Source: an uncultured archaeon
GTDB lineage: Archaea; Nanobdellota; Nanobdellia; Pacearchaeales; GW2011-AR1
Assembly: GCA_903831045.1 (NCBI GenBank)
Contig: CAIKWG010000053.1
Location: 1 to 33,513, forward strand
Length of the DNA stretch: 33,513 bases
Direction: 5' to 3'
Notes under the pieces: model-generated
Database searches by the model: none
The model's input: only the letters and a program-made list of their open reading frames with translations
What the model was told of the DNA's origin: nothing
Shown: positions 1 to 7,697 of the stretch, in pieces
How positions within the stretch are numbered: the first letter of the stretch is position 1
Layout of the letters: each line of letters begins with the position of its first letter
Program-made: the position numbers and the translations under genes

Positions 1-402
1 GATTCAGGTTTAGCATTAAGAAATTTAACTGGAGCGAATAAAGAACAAACAGAATATTTATTTAATCAACTAAAAGCAAGAGGGATAAAATTAAAAGATT
101 TTCCAATTTGGTTAAATCTAAGAGGATTAGAGTTAGATAAAAATCTAAATTTTAATTTAACAGATGAATCAATATTCTCAACAGAACCCTCTCTAAATTG
201 GAAAAATGGAACACATTATTCAAAAACTAATAATTTAGGTTTACCTTTAAAAGAAGATACTTCTTCATCAAGGCAAATTTGGACTGCAGATAACGCGTTG
301 TCGAGATGCTATCTGAACTGGGGCTCGAGTCTGCTCTCTGACATTTCAGGTCTTGCGTATTCGGTCGACTATGGCAGGGTGGTCTTAGCGAAAACCCGTT
401 AG
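1..402 (+). CDS. DGR target protein 1 (C-terminal part, truncated by window start), C-type-lectin-like variable domain
   Basis: Frame 1 is open from base 1 to TAG 400-402: DSGLALRNLTGANKEQTEYLFNQLKARG...RQIWTADNALSRCYLNWGSSLLSDISGLAYSVDYGRVVLAKTR*. Collinear with 1826-2227 without net indel; ends in VR1. Not in the ORF track because its start is outside the window. Confidence 0.9.
   Translation, partial: DSGLALRNLTGANKEQTEYLFNQLKARGIKLKDFPIWLNLRGLELDKNLNFNLTDESIFSTEPSLNWKNGTHYSKTNNLGLPLKEDTSSSRQIWTADNALSRCYLNWGSSLLSDISGLAYSVDYGRVVLAKTR
298..382 (+). repeat. DGR variable repeat VR1
   Basis: 85-nt match to TR 2477-2561; 16 mismatches, all at TR adenines. Confidence 0.95.
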
Positions 403-436
403 GGTTTGAGCTCACGAAGACGCGTAAGCGTCTGAG
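392..436 (+). other. Post-VR1 tandem hairpins (DGR target-recognition-like)
   Basis: AAACCC-GTTA-GGGTTT (392-407, spans the stop codon) and AGACGC-GTAA-GCGTCT (418-433) flanked by CTC/GAG. Also present after VR2, absent next to TR. Confidence 0.75.
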
Positions 437-475
437 GGTTAAATAAAACAAAACAAATAAACAAAAAAATAAAAA

Positions 476-628
476 ATGAAACAAAAACTTTCAATAACAA
501 TTGATGAAGAGAAGGTGCAAAGAATAGAAGAGCTTTTGCAAGAAGGTTTCTTTAGAAATAAGTCTCATATCTTAGAATTCGCTTTAATTAAATTCTTGGA
601 GAATTATAATGGTAGATCAAAATTATGA
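476..628 (+). CDS. Small ribbon-helix-helix-like DNA-binding protein (50 aa)
   Basis: ATG 476 to TGA 626-628: MKQKLSITIDEEKVQRIEELLQEGFFRNKSHILEFALIKFLENYNGRSKL; pattern typical of CopG/Arc RHH. Below the track length cutoff; overlaps the next ORF by 20 nt. Confidence 0.75.
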   Translation: MKQKLSITIDEEKVQRIEELLQEGFFRNKSHILEFALIKFLENYNGRSKL

Positions 629-1520
629 AATGTATAAGAAAGCATTTGGAGAAAATGCAGCTAAATTAATTAGAGAGAATTATCCAGAAAGTTTAGATGG
701 TTCGGACTTTTTTCATTACATTTCTAGAAAATGCAAGACTAAAAAAAATGCTAGCAATGTATTAAGTAATATGGAAAATTTGTTATACCTTAAAAATTCC
801 TTTCTAAATGATAAAAAAGATGATGAAAGAACAAAAAGCAAAGGGAATCTTGATGATTTACTAGAAAAAGCAGGATATGATTACAAGAGAATTACTAATG
901 TTGAAGAACTAATGGATTATAAGAAATATTACTCTGAAGGCGAGGTTTTATGTACTTATAACAACCCTGCAGAAAGATTGAAAGATTATCATATGTTTGT
1001 GCTGTCTAAAAAGGATTTAAAAAAGATAAAAAGGAGTCAAAATCCTAAAAGAGAAGATGAATATAGTACGAGTTTGTTAAATCTTCAAATACATAAAAAA
1101 TTTAATAATGTTTCAATTAAAAGTCGTTACAATCATACTGTTAATAATCCTGATGCAGTTTATTCAGGAGATTTAAATAAAATAGCCGAGGGATTAACTG
1201 GTGCTATTGAAAACGAGTTAGGCATAAAAATAAACCATAAAAGTGGGGTAGAAATTCCAGATAATCTGAAATTAGCAGAAGGCTTTGTTATCAACTACTG
1301 GGTTGAAAGAAACAATATTTACGTTGGGGAAGACGTGTATGTTGATAATGATAGTGTTCATTGGATTGATACTAATCAAGAATTAATTGCAGACCAATTT
1401 TTAATTAATTTCAAGGAAAAAACAGTTAAAGATTTATTGGGAACAGATGAATCTTTTCTCAGAGAAGATTTAGAAAAAGCATTAAGAGAAAATAAATTGG
1501 AGATAAGTAAGTTAAAATGA
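609..1520 (+). CDS. Uncharacterised protein, translationally coupled to DGR target 2
   Basis: 303-aa ORF; its stop overlaps the start of 1517 (ATGA). No family recognised. Confidence 0.75.
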   Translation: MVDQNYEMYKKAFGENAAKLIRENYPESLDGSDFFHYISRKCKTKKNASNVLSNMENLLYLKNSFLNDKKDDERTKSKGNLDDLLEKAGYDYKRITNVEELMDYKKYYSEGEVLCTYNNPAERLKDYHMFVLSKKDLKKIKRSQNPKREDEYSTSLLNLQIHKKFNNVSIKSRYNHTVNNPDAVYSGDLNKIAEGLTGAIENELGIKINHKSGVEIPDNLKLAEGFVINYWVERNNIYVGEDVYVDNDSVHWIDTNQELIADQFLINFKEKTVKDLLGTDESFLREDLEKALRENKLEISKLK

Positions 1521-2227
1521 ACATAAAAATTAATCACGGAAGAATCATTGGAATTGAAAATCAAACCTTAAATCCAATTCTCCCAAATTCAGATTTATCA
1601 TACGTAGAAGATAAAGATTTATTCAAGGAAATTAGAAATTATATAAAATCAGAGCATCCAAAATTAGAAAATAAATTAACTTTTGCTGATAATGTTATGA
1701 AGAACTCAAACACCTATCTTGTAACAGCAGTTGATATGTTTTCTAAAAAGTATCATTCAGATTATAGAATTCCAACTCAAGCAGATTTAGAAACAGATTT
1801 GAATAAGTTCAAAGGATTTTATGTGGATTCAGGTTTAGCATTAAGAAATTTAACTGGAGCGAATAAAGAACAAGCAGAATATTTATTTGATCAACTAAAA
1901 TCAAGGGGAATTAAAATTGAAAATTTTCCACTTTGGTTAAATCTAAGAGGATTGGAATTAGATTCAAATTTGAATTTTAATTTAACAGATGAATCAATAT
2001 TCTCAACAGAACCCTCTCTAAATTGGGCAAGTGAGACTAAATATTCCAAAGTAAATTCAATTGGGTTACCTGAAGCAAAAGATGCAAGTGCACCAAGACA
2101 AATTTGGACTGCAGATAACGCTTTGTCGAGGTGCTATCTGGACTGGGGCTCGTATCTGGGCTCTAACAATTCAGGTCTTGCGTATTCGGACGACGATGGC
2201 AGGGTGGTCCTAGCGAAAACCTGTTAG
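1517..2227 (+). CDS. DGR target protein 2 with C-terminal C-type-lectin-like variable domain
   Basis: 236 aa; C-terminus RQIWTADNALSRCYLDWGSYLGSNNSGLAYSDDDGRVVLAKTC carries VR2. Confidence 0.92.
   Translation: MNIKINHGRIIGIENQTLNPILPNSDLSYVEDKDLFKEIRNYIKSEHPKLENKLTFADNVMKNSNTYLVTAVDMFSKKYHSDYRIPTQADLETDLNKFKGFYVDSGLALRNLTGANKEQAEYLFDQLKSRGIKIENFPLWLNLRGLELDSNLNFNLTDESIFSTEPSLNWASETKYSKVNSIGLPEAKDASAPRQIWTADNALSRCYLDWGSYLGSNNSGLAYSDDDGRVVLAKTC
2123..2207 (+). repeat. DGR variable repeat VR2
   Basis: 85-nt match to TR; 15 mismatches, all at TR adenines. Confidence 0.95.
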
Positions 2228-2261
2228 GGTTTGAGCTCACGAAGACGCGTAAGCGTCTGAG
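2217..2261 (+). other. Post-VR2 tandem hairpins
   Basis: AAACCT-GTTA-GGGTTT (2217-2232; one T.G wobble) and AGACGC-GTAA-GCGTCT (2243-2258) with CTC/GAG flanks. Confidence 0.75.
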
Positions 2262-2311
2262 TTGTTGAAAAGAAGACAAAGATTTATTAATTCTTTTGAA
2301 TTTTTATGATT

Positions 2312-2329
2312 CCTAGCCATCAGGCTAGG
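2312..2329 (+). other. Hairpin between target 2 and TR (terminator or DGR RNA leader structure)
   Basis: Perfect 7-bp stem CCTAGCC-ATCA-GGCTAGG. Confidence 0.5.
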
Positions 2330-2476
2330 CCACAAGTCAGTTTATTTGCACATTGTTTAAATTTATTTTAAGTCAGTAAAATTCAGCTTTAACAATAAGT
2401 AGTTATGAGATGAAGACGAAAATTGAAAAAGCAGTGGCAGAATAAAAATCTGATAATTGGTAAATTGGCTAATCCA

Positions 2477-2561
2477 TTGTCGAGATGCTATCTGAACAGG
2501 AACTCGAATCTGAACTCTAACAATTCAGATCTTGCGAATTCGAACGACAATGGCAGAATGA
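2477..2561 (+). repeat. DGR template repeat (TR)
   Basis: Adenine-specific divergence from both VRs; rich in AAC/AAT codons in the shared frame (LSRCYLNRNSNLNSNNSDLANSNDNGRM). Confidence 0.95.
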
Positions 2562-2581
2562 CTTACCTTTTGGCTAGCAAA

Positions 2582-3568
2582 ATGAAATCCTTCACAAATC
2601 TTTATGGGGAAATTATCTCTCTAAAGAATCTAATTCTTGCTTATAAAAAAGCAAGAAAAGGAAAAACAAAAAGAAATTATGTTATTAACTTTGAAGAAAA
2701 CCTTGCTTATAATTTAAAAATTTTGCATGAAGAACTAAAAAACGAAATTTATCTTCCAAAACCTTTAGAGAGCTTTATCATTAGAGATCCAAAAACTCGT
2801 TTAATCTCTAAATCTGATTTTAGAGATAGAATTGTTCATCATGCTCTATGCAATGTAATTGAACCAATTTTTGATAAAACTTTTATTTATGACTCTTGTG
2901 CAAATAGAAAAGGAAAAGGTACTTCTTTTGCAATAGAGAGATTTGAAAATTTTCAAAGAAAAGTCACCTGCAATTTTTCAAAACAAGTTTTTTGTTTGAA
3001 AGCAGATATAAAACATTATTTTCAAAGTGTAGATAGAAAAATACTCTTAAATCTAATAAAAAGAAAAATAAAGTGTGGTAAAACAAATAGATTAATAGAA
3101 TTGATATTAAATAATTTTCAAGGACAAAAAGGAATGCCCTTGGGGAACTTAACTTCCCAGTTTTTTGCTAATCTTTATCTTAATGAATTAGACTATTTTG
3201 TAAAATTCTCTCTTAAAGCAGAATATTACATCCGTTATGTTGATGATTTTGTGATTTTACATAAATCTAAGGTTCAATTACAAATTTGGAAAGAAGAAAT
3301 AAGCAATTTTCTAAGGATTTATCTCAAAGTCGAGTTACATCCAGATAAATCAAAGATAATCTCCCTGTCAATGGGAGTTGATTTTGTAGGATTTAGGCAT
3401 TTTTATTATTTTAGACTTTTAAGAGCTAGAAATGTTAGGACTTTTAGAAGCAAATTATCTCTATTTCAAAAAGGAGAAATAAGTTCAGAAAAATTCAAAG
3501 AAATTTTGCAAGGCTTTTTAGCTTACTCTGAACTGGCAAATAGCTATAATTTGGTTAAATACTTCTAG
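2582..3568 (+). CDS. DGR reverse transcriptase
   Basis: Motifs IRYVDDFVIL and QKGMPLGNLTSQ (DGR RT variant of motif 4). The open frame extends back to 2423 through the TR; the ATG at 2582 is the likely start of the RT domain. Confidence 0.93.
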   Translation: MKSFTNLYGEIISLKNLILAYKKARKGKTKRNYVINFEENLAYNLKILHEELKNEIYLPKPLESFIIRDPKTRLISKSDFRDRIVHHALCNVIEPIFDKTFIYDSCANRKGKGTSFAIERFENFQRKVTCNFSKQVFCLKADIKHYFQSVDRKILLNLIKRKIKCGKTNRLIELILNNFQGQKGMPLGNLTSQFFANLYLNELDYFVKFSLKAEYYIRYVDDFVILHKSKVQLQIWKEEISNFLRIYLKVELHPDKSKIISLSMGVDFVGFRHFYYFRLLRARNVRTFRSKLSLFQKGEISSEKFKEILQGFLAYSELANSYNLVKYF

Positions 3569-3598
3569 ACATCGCTCGATTATGCCAAAAAACCTATA

Positions 3599-3670
3599 TG
3601 CGCGAACCGGGACTCGAACCCGGGTCAGAACGTTGGCAACGTCCTATTCTAACCACTGAACTATTCACGC
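3599..3670 (-). tRNA. tRNA-Gly (GCC)
   Basis: Minus strand GCGTGAATAGTTCAGTGGTTAGAATAGGACGTTGCCAACGTTCTGACCCGGGTTCGAGTCCCGGTTCGCGCA; cloverleaf folds, anticodon GCC, no encoded CCA. Confidence 0.95.
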
Positions 3671-3733
3671 CTATTAGAATAAGTATTTCTTTAGGTTTAA
3701 AAGATTTTAGTTAAGGCGTTATACACAAAAATA

Positions 3734-4135
3734 TTACTTCTTTTCTGATTGAAGAAGTTTCTTAACAATTATAAAAATTACCAATGCTACAATTGCAAAA
3801 TAAATAAAATCAGACAAGAATTTTCCCCAGGAAAGTAAGAACGGTCCTAGTCTAAGAACTGCCTGTTGCCAAGTTCCACTTGGAATAAGCGGATTGATTA
3901 AAGGCATTACTATATTATCTACAAGTGATTTAACCAATTGGTTTGCAGCAGCACCAACAACAAATGCAATTGCAAGTCCAACTATTTTATATTCTCTTAG
4001 AAATTCTCTAAAGTCTTTTGCAAATTTGTGCGGAACTTTCTTTTTTATTCCCTCAGGAATTTTTTCTCTAATCTTTTTTCTACTCTCTTGAATCGCTACT
4101 TTGTGTTTATTCATCCTCTCTTTCAAATTGGCCAT
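3734..4135 (-). CDS. mscL: Large-conductance mechanosensitive channel (MscL family)
   Basis: FLREYKIVGLAIAFVVGAAANQLVKSLVDNIVMPLINPLI signature and second TM helix. Confidence 0.88.
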   Translation of the reverse strand: MANLKERMNKHKVAIQESRKKIREKIPEGIKKKVPHKFAKDFREFLREYKIVGLAIAFVVGAAANQLVKSLVDNIVMPLINPLIPSGTWQQAVLRLGPFLLSWGKFLSDFIYFAIVALVIFIIVKKLLQSEKK

Positions 4136-4238
4136 ATTAAACTAATGAATTGCGTATATTTAAAGTTTATTTAATTGTGAATTTTTGATTTCCCACAATC
4201 TTTTAAATCCCAAATCCTTCTAATTTAAGAGGTGAAAT

Positions 4239-5093
4239 ATGTATCTTCCAATTTTAGGAGCAGCAGCATTAGCAACAGGAACAATAATAGAAAGATTAAT
4301 TCTTAAAAGAAAAAACATATCTGTAAAATTTTATGAAACCTATAGTTTTCTGGCAATTGTTCTAGTTATGCTTCCCTTTGTTTTTTTATTTTGGAAGGTT
4401 TCTCCTGAAGCATTAACTACAAAAAATATTCTTATTTTTGCTTTAATATCATTTACTGCAGTTCTTGCAAATCTTTTTACTTATTATTCGATTAAAGGAG
4501 AAAAAGTTTCCAATCTTGAACCAGCAAAAGTAACGGAATCTCTTTTTACTATTTTACTTGCAATTCTCTTTAGCTTCATTTTTGGTGAAGTTCTCTATGA
4601 GAGAAATAGTCATGTGATGATTCCTGCACTAATTGCAGTAGCAGCTTTACTTTTTTCTCACATAAAGAGACATCATTTTGAATTTAATAAATATTTTTTA
4701 GCGGCAATAGGTGGAAGTTTTTTCTTTGCTCTAGAATTAGTTCTCTCAAGATTGATTCTTAATTTTTATTCTCCTTTTTCCTTCTATTTTTTGAGATGTG
4801 CAACAATATGTTTATTCGGATTTATTTTGTTTAGAGAAAAAGTGCCAAAAGAATTTGATCACCATACGCTCTTTCATATGTTCCTAGCTGCAGCCATTTG
4901 GGTTATATTCAGAGTTACAGTTTATTATGGTTACATGAAAATTGGGATAATCTCAACTACACTAATGTTATTACTTGGACCTATCTTGATTTACTTCCTT
5001 GCTTGGAAATTCCTCAAGGAAAAACCTTCCTGGAAAAATATTGTTGCCTCAATAATAATCATAGCCTGTGTTGCCTATGCAAATTTTGCCTAG
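4239..5093 (+). CDS. EamA/DMT-type membrane transporter
   Basis: About 10 hydrophobic helices, EamA-like duplicated architecture; upstream AGGTGA. Confidence 0.7.
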   Translation: MYLPILGAAALATGTIIERLILKRKNISVKFYETYSFLAIVLVMLPFVFLFWKVSPEALTTKNILIFALISFTAVLANLFTYYSIKGEKVSNLEPAKVTESLFTILLAILFSFIFGEVLYERNSHVMIPALIAVAALLFSHIKRHHFEFNKYFLAAIGGSFFFALELVLSRLILNFYSPFSFYFLRCATICLFGFILFREKVPKEFDHHTLFHMFLAAAIWVIFRVTVYYGYMKIGIISTTLMLLLGPILIYFLAWKFLKEKPSWKNIVASIIIIACVAYANFA

Positions 5094-5131
5094 ATAAAAA
5101 CATTTTTCAACTGATAAGAATTCTCTAACCT

Positions 5132-5866
5132 ATGATATACGATGTGCATGCCCATATGGATTTTTTTAAAGAAGAAGAATTAAAATCAATTCTAGAAGAT
5201 TCTAAAATAGCTCTGGTTATTTCAAATTCTGTTAATATGAAATCCTGTGAAAATAATCTCGAGCTTTCAAAGAAATATTTAAAACTAAAACTTGCAACAG
5301 GGCTTTACCCAGAAGATAATCTCAAATTAACTGACTTTGCTAAGTTGAAGACTTTTGTTAAAAACAACAAAAAGCAAGTATTTGCAATAGGGGAGATAGG
5401 ATTAGATAAACAGGAAAAATGTGATTTTAAAATTCAAGAAAAAATATTCATTCAAGAACTTGAACTTGCAAAAGAACTGAATGTTCCTTCAATAATCCAT
5501 ACTCGTAAGGCAGAAAGAGAAGTTATTGATATTCTGGAAAATTTTAAGGAGCAAAGAATTATTCTTCATTGTTTCTCCGGAAATTTTAAACTAATTAAAC
5601 GAGCTGTTGAATTGGGATTTTATTTTTCAATTCCTGCAATTCTAATTAGAAGTGAGCACTTTCAAAAACTTGTTGCAGAAGTTCCAAGAGATAGAATTCT
5701 CACAGAAACAGATTCTCCCCTTTTATCCCCCTACAAAGATAAACCAAATCAACCAGCTTACATAAGAGAAACACTAAAGAAACTAGCGGAGATATGGAAA
5801 ATTTCAGAAAAAGAAGCTGAAAATCAAATAGAAAAAAATACAAGACATATGTTTTCAATCAAATAA
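5132..5866 (+). CDS. TatD-family metal-dependent hydrolase
   Basis: DVHAHMDF, AIGEIGLD, IIHTRKAE, ILHCFSGN, TETDSPLL motifs. Confidence 0.93.
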   Translation: MIYDVHAHMDFFKEEELKSILEDSKIALVISNSVNMKSCENNLELSKKYLKLKLATGLYPEDNLKLTDFAKLKTFVKNNKKQVFAIGEIGLDKQEKCDFKIQEKIFIQELELAKELNVPSIIHTRKAEREVIDILENFKEQRIILHCFSGNFKLIKRAVELGFYFSIPAILIRSEHFQKLVAEVPRDRILTETDSPLLSPYKDKPNQPAYIRETLKKLAEIWKISEKEAENQIEKNTRHMFSIK

Positions 5867-5898
5867 AATCTTATAAAGACTGATTATATTCTAAGTCT

Positions 5899-6153
5899 AT
5901 GATAGACGAGATTGCAAATAGATTATATGGTATTGCAAGATTAGTGACCTTTGGTTACCTTGCTGGTGAAGGATTAACTTATATCAGTGAAAGCCCGGCA
6001 TTTACAGAAGGACTTAATCTTAGAACTGGAGTAGATTTAGCTCTGAGAGTTCTTCCAACAGCTTTCTTTGGAGCTCTAGCCTATGAAGGGCTTAAGGATG
6101 CAGAAGATGGGACAGTTCATGCAATCGTTTCTAAATTAGAAAAGAATTTATAA
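5899..6153 (+). CDS. Small hypothetical membrane protein
   Basis: 84-aa ORF; TATA-like CTTATAAAG about 25 nt upstream. Confidence 0.5.
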   Translation: MIDEIANRLYGIARLVTFGYLAGEGLTYISESPAFTEGLNLRTGVDLALRVLPTAFFGALAYEGLKDAEDGTVHAIVSKLEKNL

Positions 6154-6168
6154 AAATATATTTCTCAG

Positions 6169-6666
6169 TTATGTCATTCCACAACCGCAACCCCTACCAT
6201 TTGAACCCATGCTACAGGAGTTTCCTCTAGCAGGAATATTTGATTGAATTTGTTCTTTTGTTGCAGTTCCAGATTCGGTTACAATAAAGCTACCCCTTAG
6301 CATTCCCATGCTACAACTAAAGGATATCGTTCCAGTTTTATCTGGAGTAAATTCAATAACATTTAATCCTTCCTTCAAACTTTTTTTAATTCCATAGGAA
6401 TTTAGGATTATTTCATCGTTGCATGCAGTCAATTGTTTTACATTAATGTTCCATTTAACGGGAATTCCTTTTTTTAGAACAAAAGAGCTTGGAGAATATC
6501 CAGATTCAGAGATATCCATATTAATTTCTTGAACAGTATTTGTTGTATCCGTTTCACTTTTATTTATAATAGCATTACTGGTTAATCTAGGTTGTACAGC
6601 TGAAACAAAGATTCCTCCAATAAGAAGAATAGCAATAATTGCGACTGTAATTATCCATGTTTTCAT
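6169..6666 (-). CDS. Membrane-anchored cupredoxin-like protein with Cys/Gly-rich C-terminus
   Basis: N-terminal TM; EINMDISESGYSPSSFVLKKGIPVKWNI...TGTISFSCSMGMLRGSFIV; tail CSMGSNGRGCGCGMT. Confidence 0.78.
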   Translation of the reverse strand: MKTWIITVAIIAILLIGGIFVSAVQPRLTSNAIINKSETDTTNTVQEINMDISESGYSPSSFVLKKGIPVKWNINVKQLTACNDEIILNSYGIKKSLKEGLNVIEFTPDKTGTISFSCSMGMLRGSFIVTESGTATKEQIQSNIPARGNSCSMGSNGRGCGCGMT

Positions 6667-6707
6667 ATTATTTTTGCCTCCTTGTTCAAGTTAGAATAAA
6701 ATATGGA

Positions 6708-6735
6708 TTATATTTGGTTTGGTGCAACTAGTTAC
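6708..6735 (-). promoter_or_regulatory. Candidate copper-regulon operator/promoter (copy 1)
   Basis: Minus strand GTAACTAGTTGC directly followed by CACCAAAC-N3-ATATAA; same module and spacing at 11096-11123. Confidence 0.65.
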
Positions 6736-6782
6736 ATTAATTAACCGCAACATTTAAATATGTGTATTGTTGTAACTATAGA

Positions 6783-7697
6783 ATGATATATTCAATATCT
6801 TTAATACTGAAGGATAGAAAGTTTAGAATGATGGAGAGAGAATTTGCAAAGCAGAATAAGGTTCTTAATCAAAAAGAAATTGAAATGCTTATAAAAAATC
6901 TTAATACTAATCTACCGATATTAGAATCTGCAGTAGCAAGCCATAAACCTATTGGGGGTGTCCCATATTATACTTTTACTCCTGGGCTTTACGGTCCTCT
7001 AGCAGGTCATGATGATTTTAGAAAAGCAACAATCGCAGCTGGAGTTGGGGCTCATAAAGATCAGATTTCAAAAGAAGACTTACCCTATGTTTATTCTGCT
7101 CTAGAAGCATTAAGTCCATTGAACAAAGGAAATGCAAGAACAAAAATTCTTGCCTGGGACTCTCTAGGAAAAGTTGGAATGATATATCCAGAAGTTTTTA
7201 ATCAAGAAGAAGAAAGGGCTAGGGAAGCCTTAAACCTAAGTAAGGATATTAATGCAAGTTCATATTTAGATAATTCAAACAATCTAGGGGCAGTTTTATT
7301 CCTGGAAAAATTTCTTAATTCTTCAAAACAAGGAAGAGTAGAAAGATTATTGCAAGATACTATGTTAAATTCTGATTCAATTGCATCAAAGGCAATGTTA
7401 ACCTATTTAGCCAAAGCAAATGGATTAAAATTAGAAGAGATTGTACCTTTCTCTGATTTAAATCCAAGTTTAGTTGATTTCTACAAAGAAGTAAAAGCAA
7501 TCAACTTCTTTAATGCAGCTGAGATAGATAGAGGTTATCAATTATGTGGAGTTGCAAGCAAGGCGGATTTTCCATTATGGGAAGGAACTCCTCACGCAAA
7601 ATGTATAACTCAAACAATGTCTACTGTTAGAGGTTATCCTGCTGCCCTAGGAAGATTTTCTGAAAAAAATTATAAAGAATTTATTAGAAGAGAATAG
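6783..7697 (+). CDS. Hypothetical protein
   Basis: ORF with in-frame ATG at 6783 and TTTAAATA about 27 nt upstream (track start 6762 is GTG). Confidence 0.6.
   Translation: MIYSISLILKDRKFRMMEREFAKQNKVLNQKEIEMLIKNLNTNLPILESAVASHKPIGGVPYYTFTPGLYGPLAGHDDFRKATIAAGVGAHKDQISKEDLPYVYSALEALSPLNKGNARTKILAWDSLGKVGMIYPEVFNQEEERAREALNLSKDINASSYLDNSNNLGAVLFLEKFLNSSKQGRVERLLQDTMLNSDSIASKAMLTYLAKANGLKLEEIVPFSDLNPSLVDFYKEVKAINFFNAAEIDRGYQLCGVASKADFPLWEGTPHAKCITQTMSTVRGYPAALGRFSEKNYKEFIRRE

Noticed and set aside
227-484. Minus-strand 85-aa ORF over VR1 and hairpins
   Set aside because: Antisense to the DGR target 1 coding region; no recognisable protein features.
476-1520. RHH plus 303-aa gene as a toxin-antitoxin pair
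   Set aside because: The 303-aa product is large, not recognisably a toxin, and is coupled to the DGR target; evidence insufficient.
2582-3568. Group II intron or retron RT
   Set aside because: TR/VR adenine-specific pattern and LGNLTSQ motif identify a DGR RT; no maturase or HNH domain seen.
4898-5128. 76-aa plus-strand ORF overlapping the EamA gene end
   Set aside because: Out-of-frame overlap with a convincing transporter CDS.
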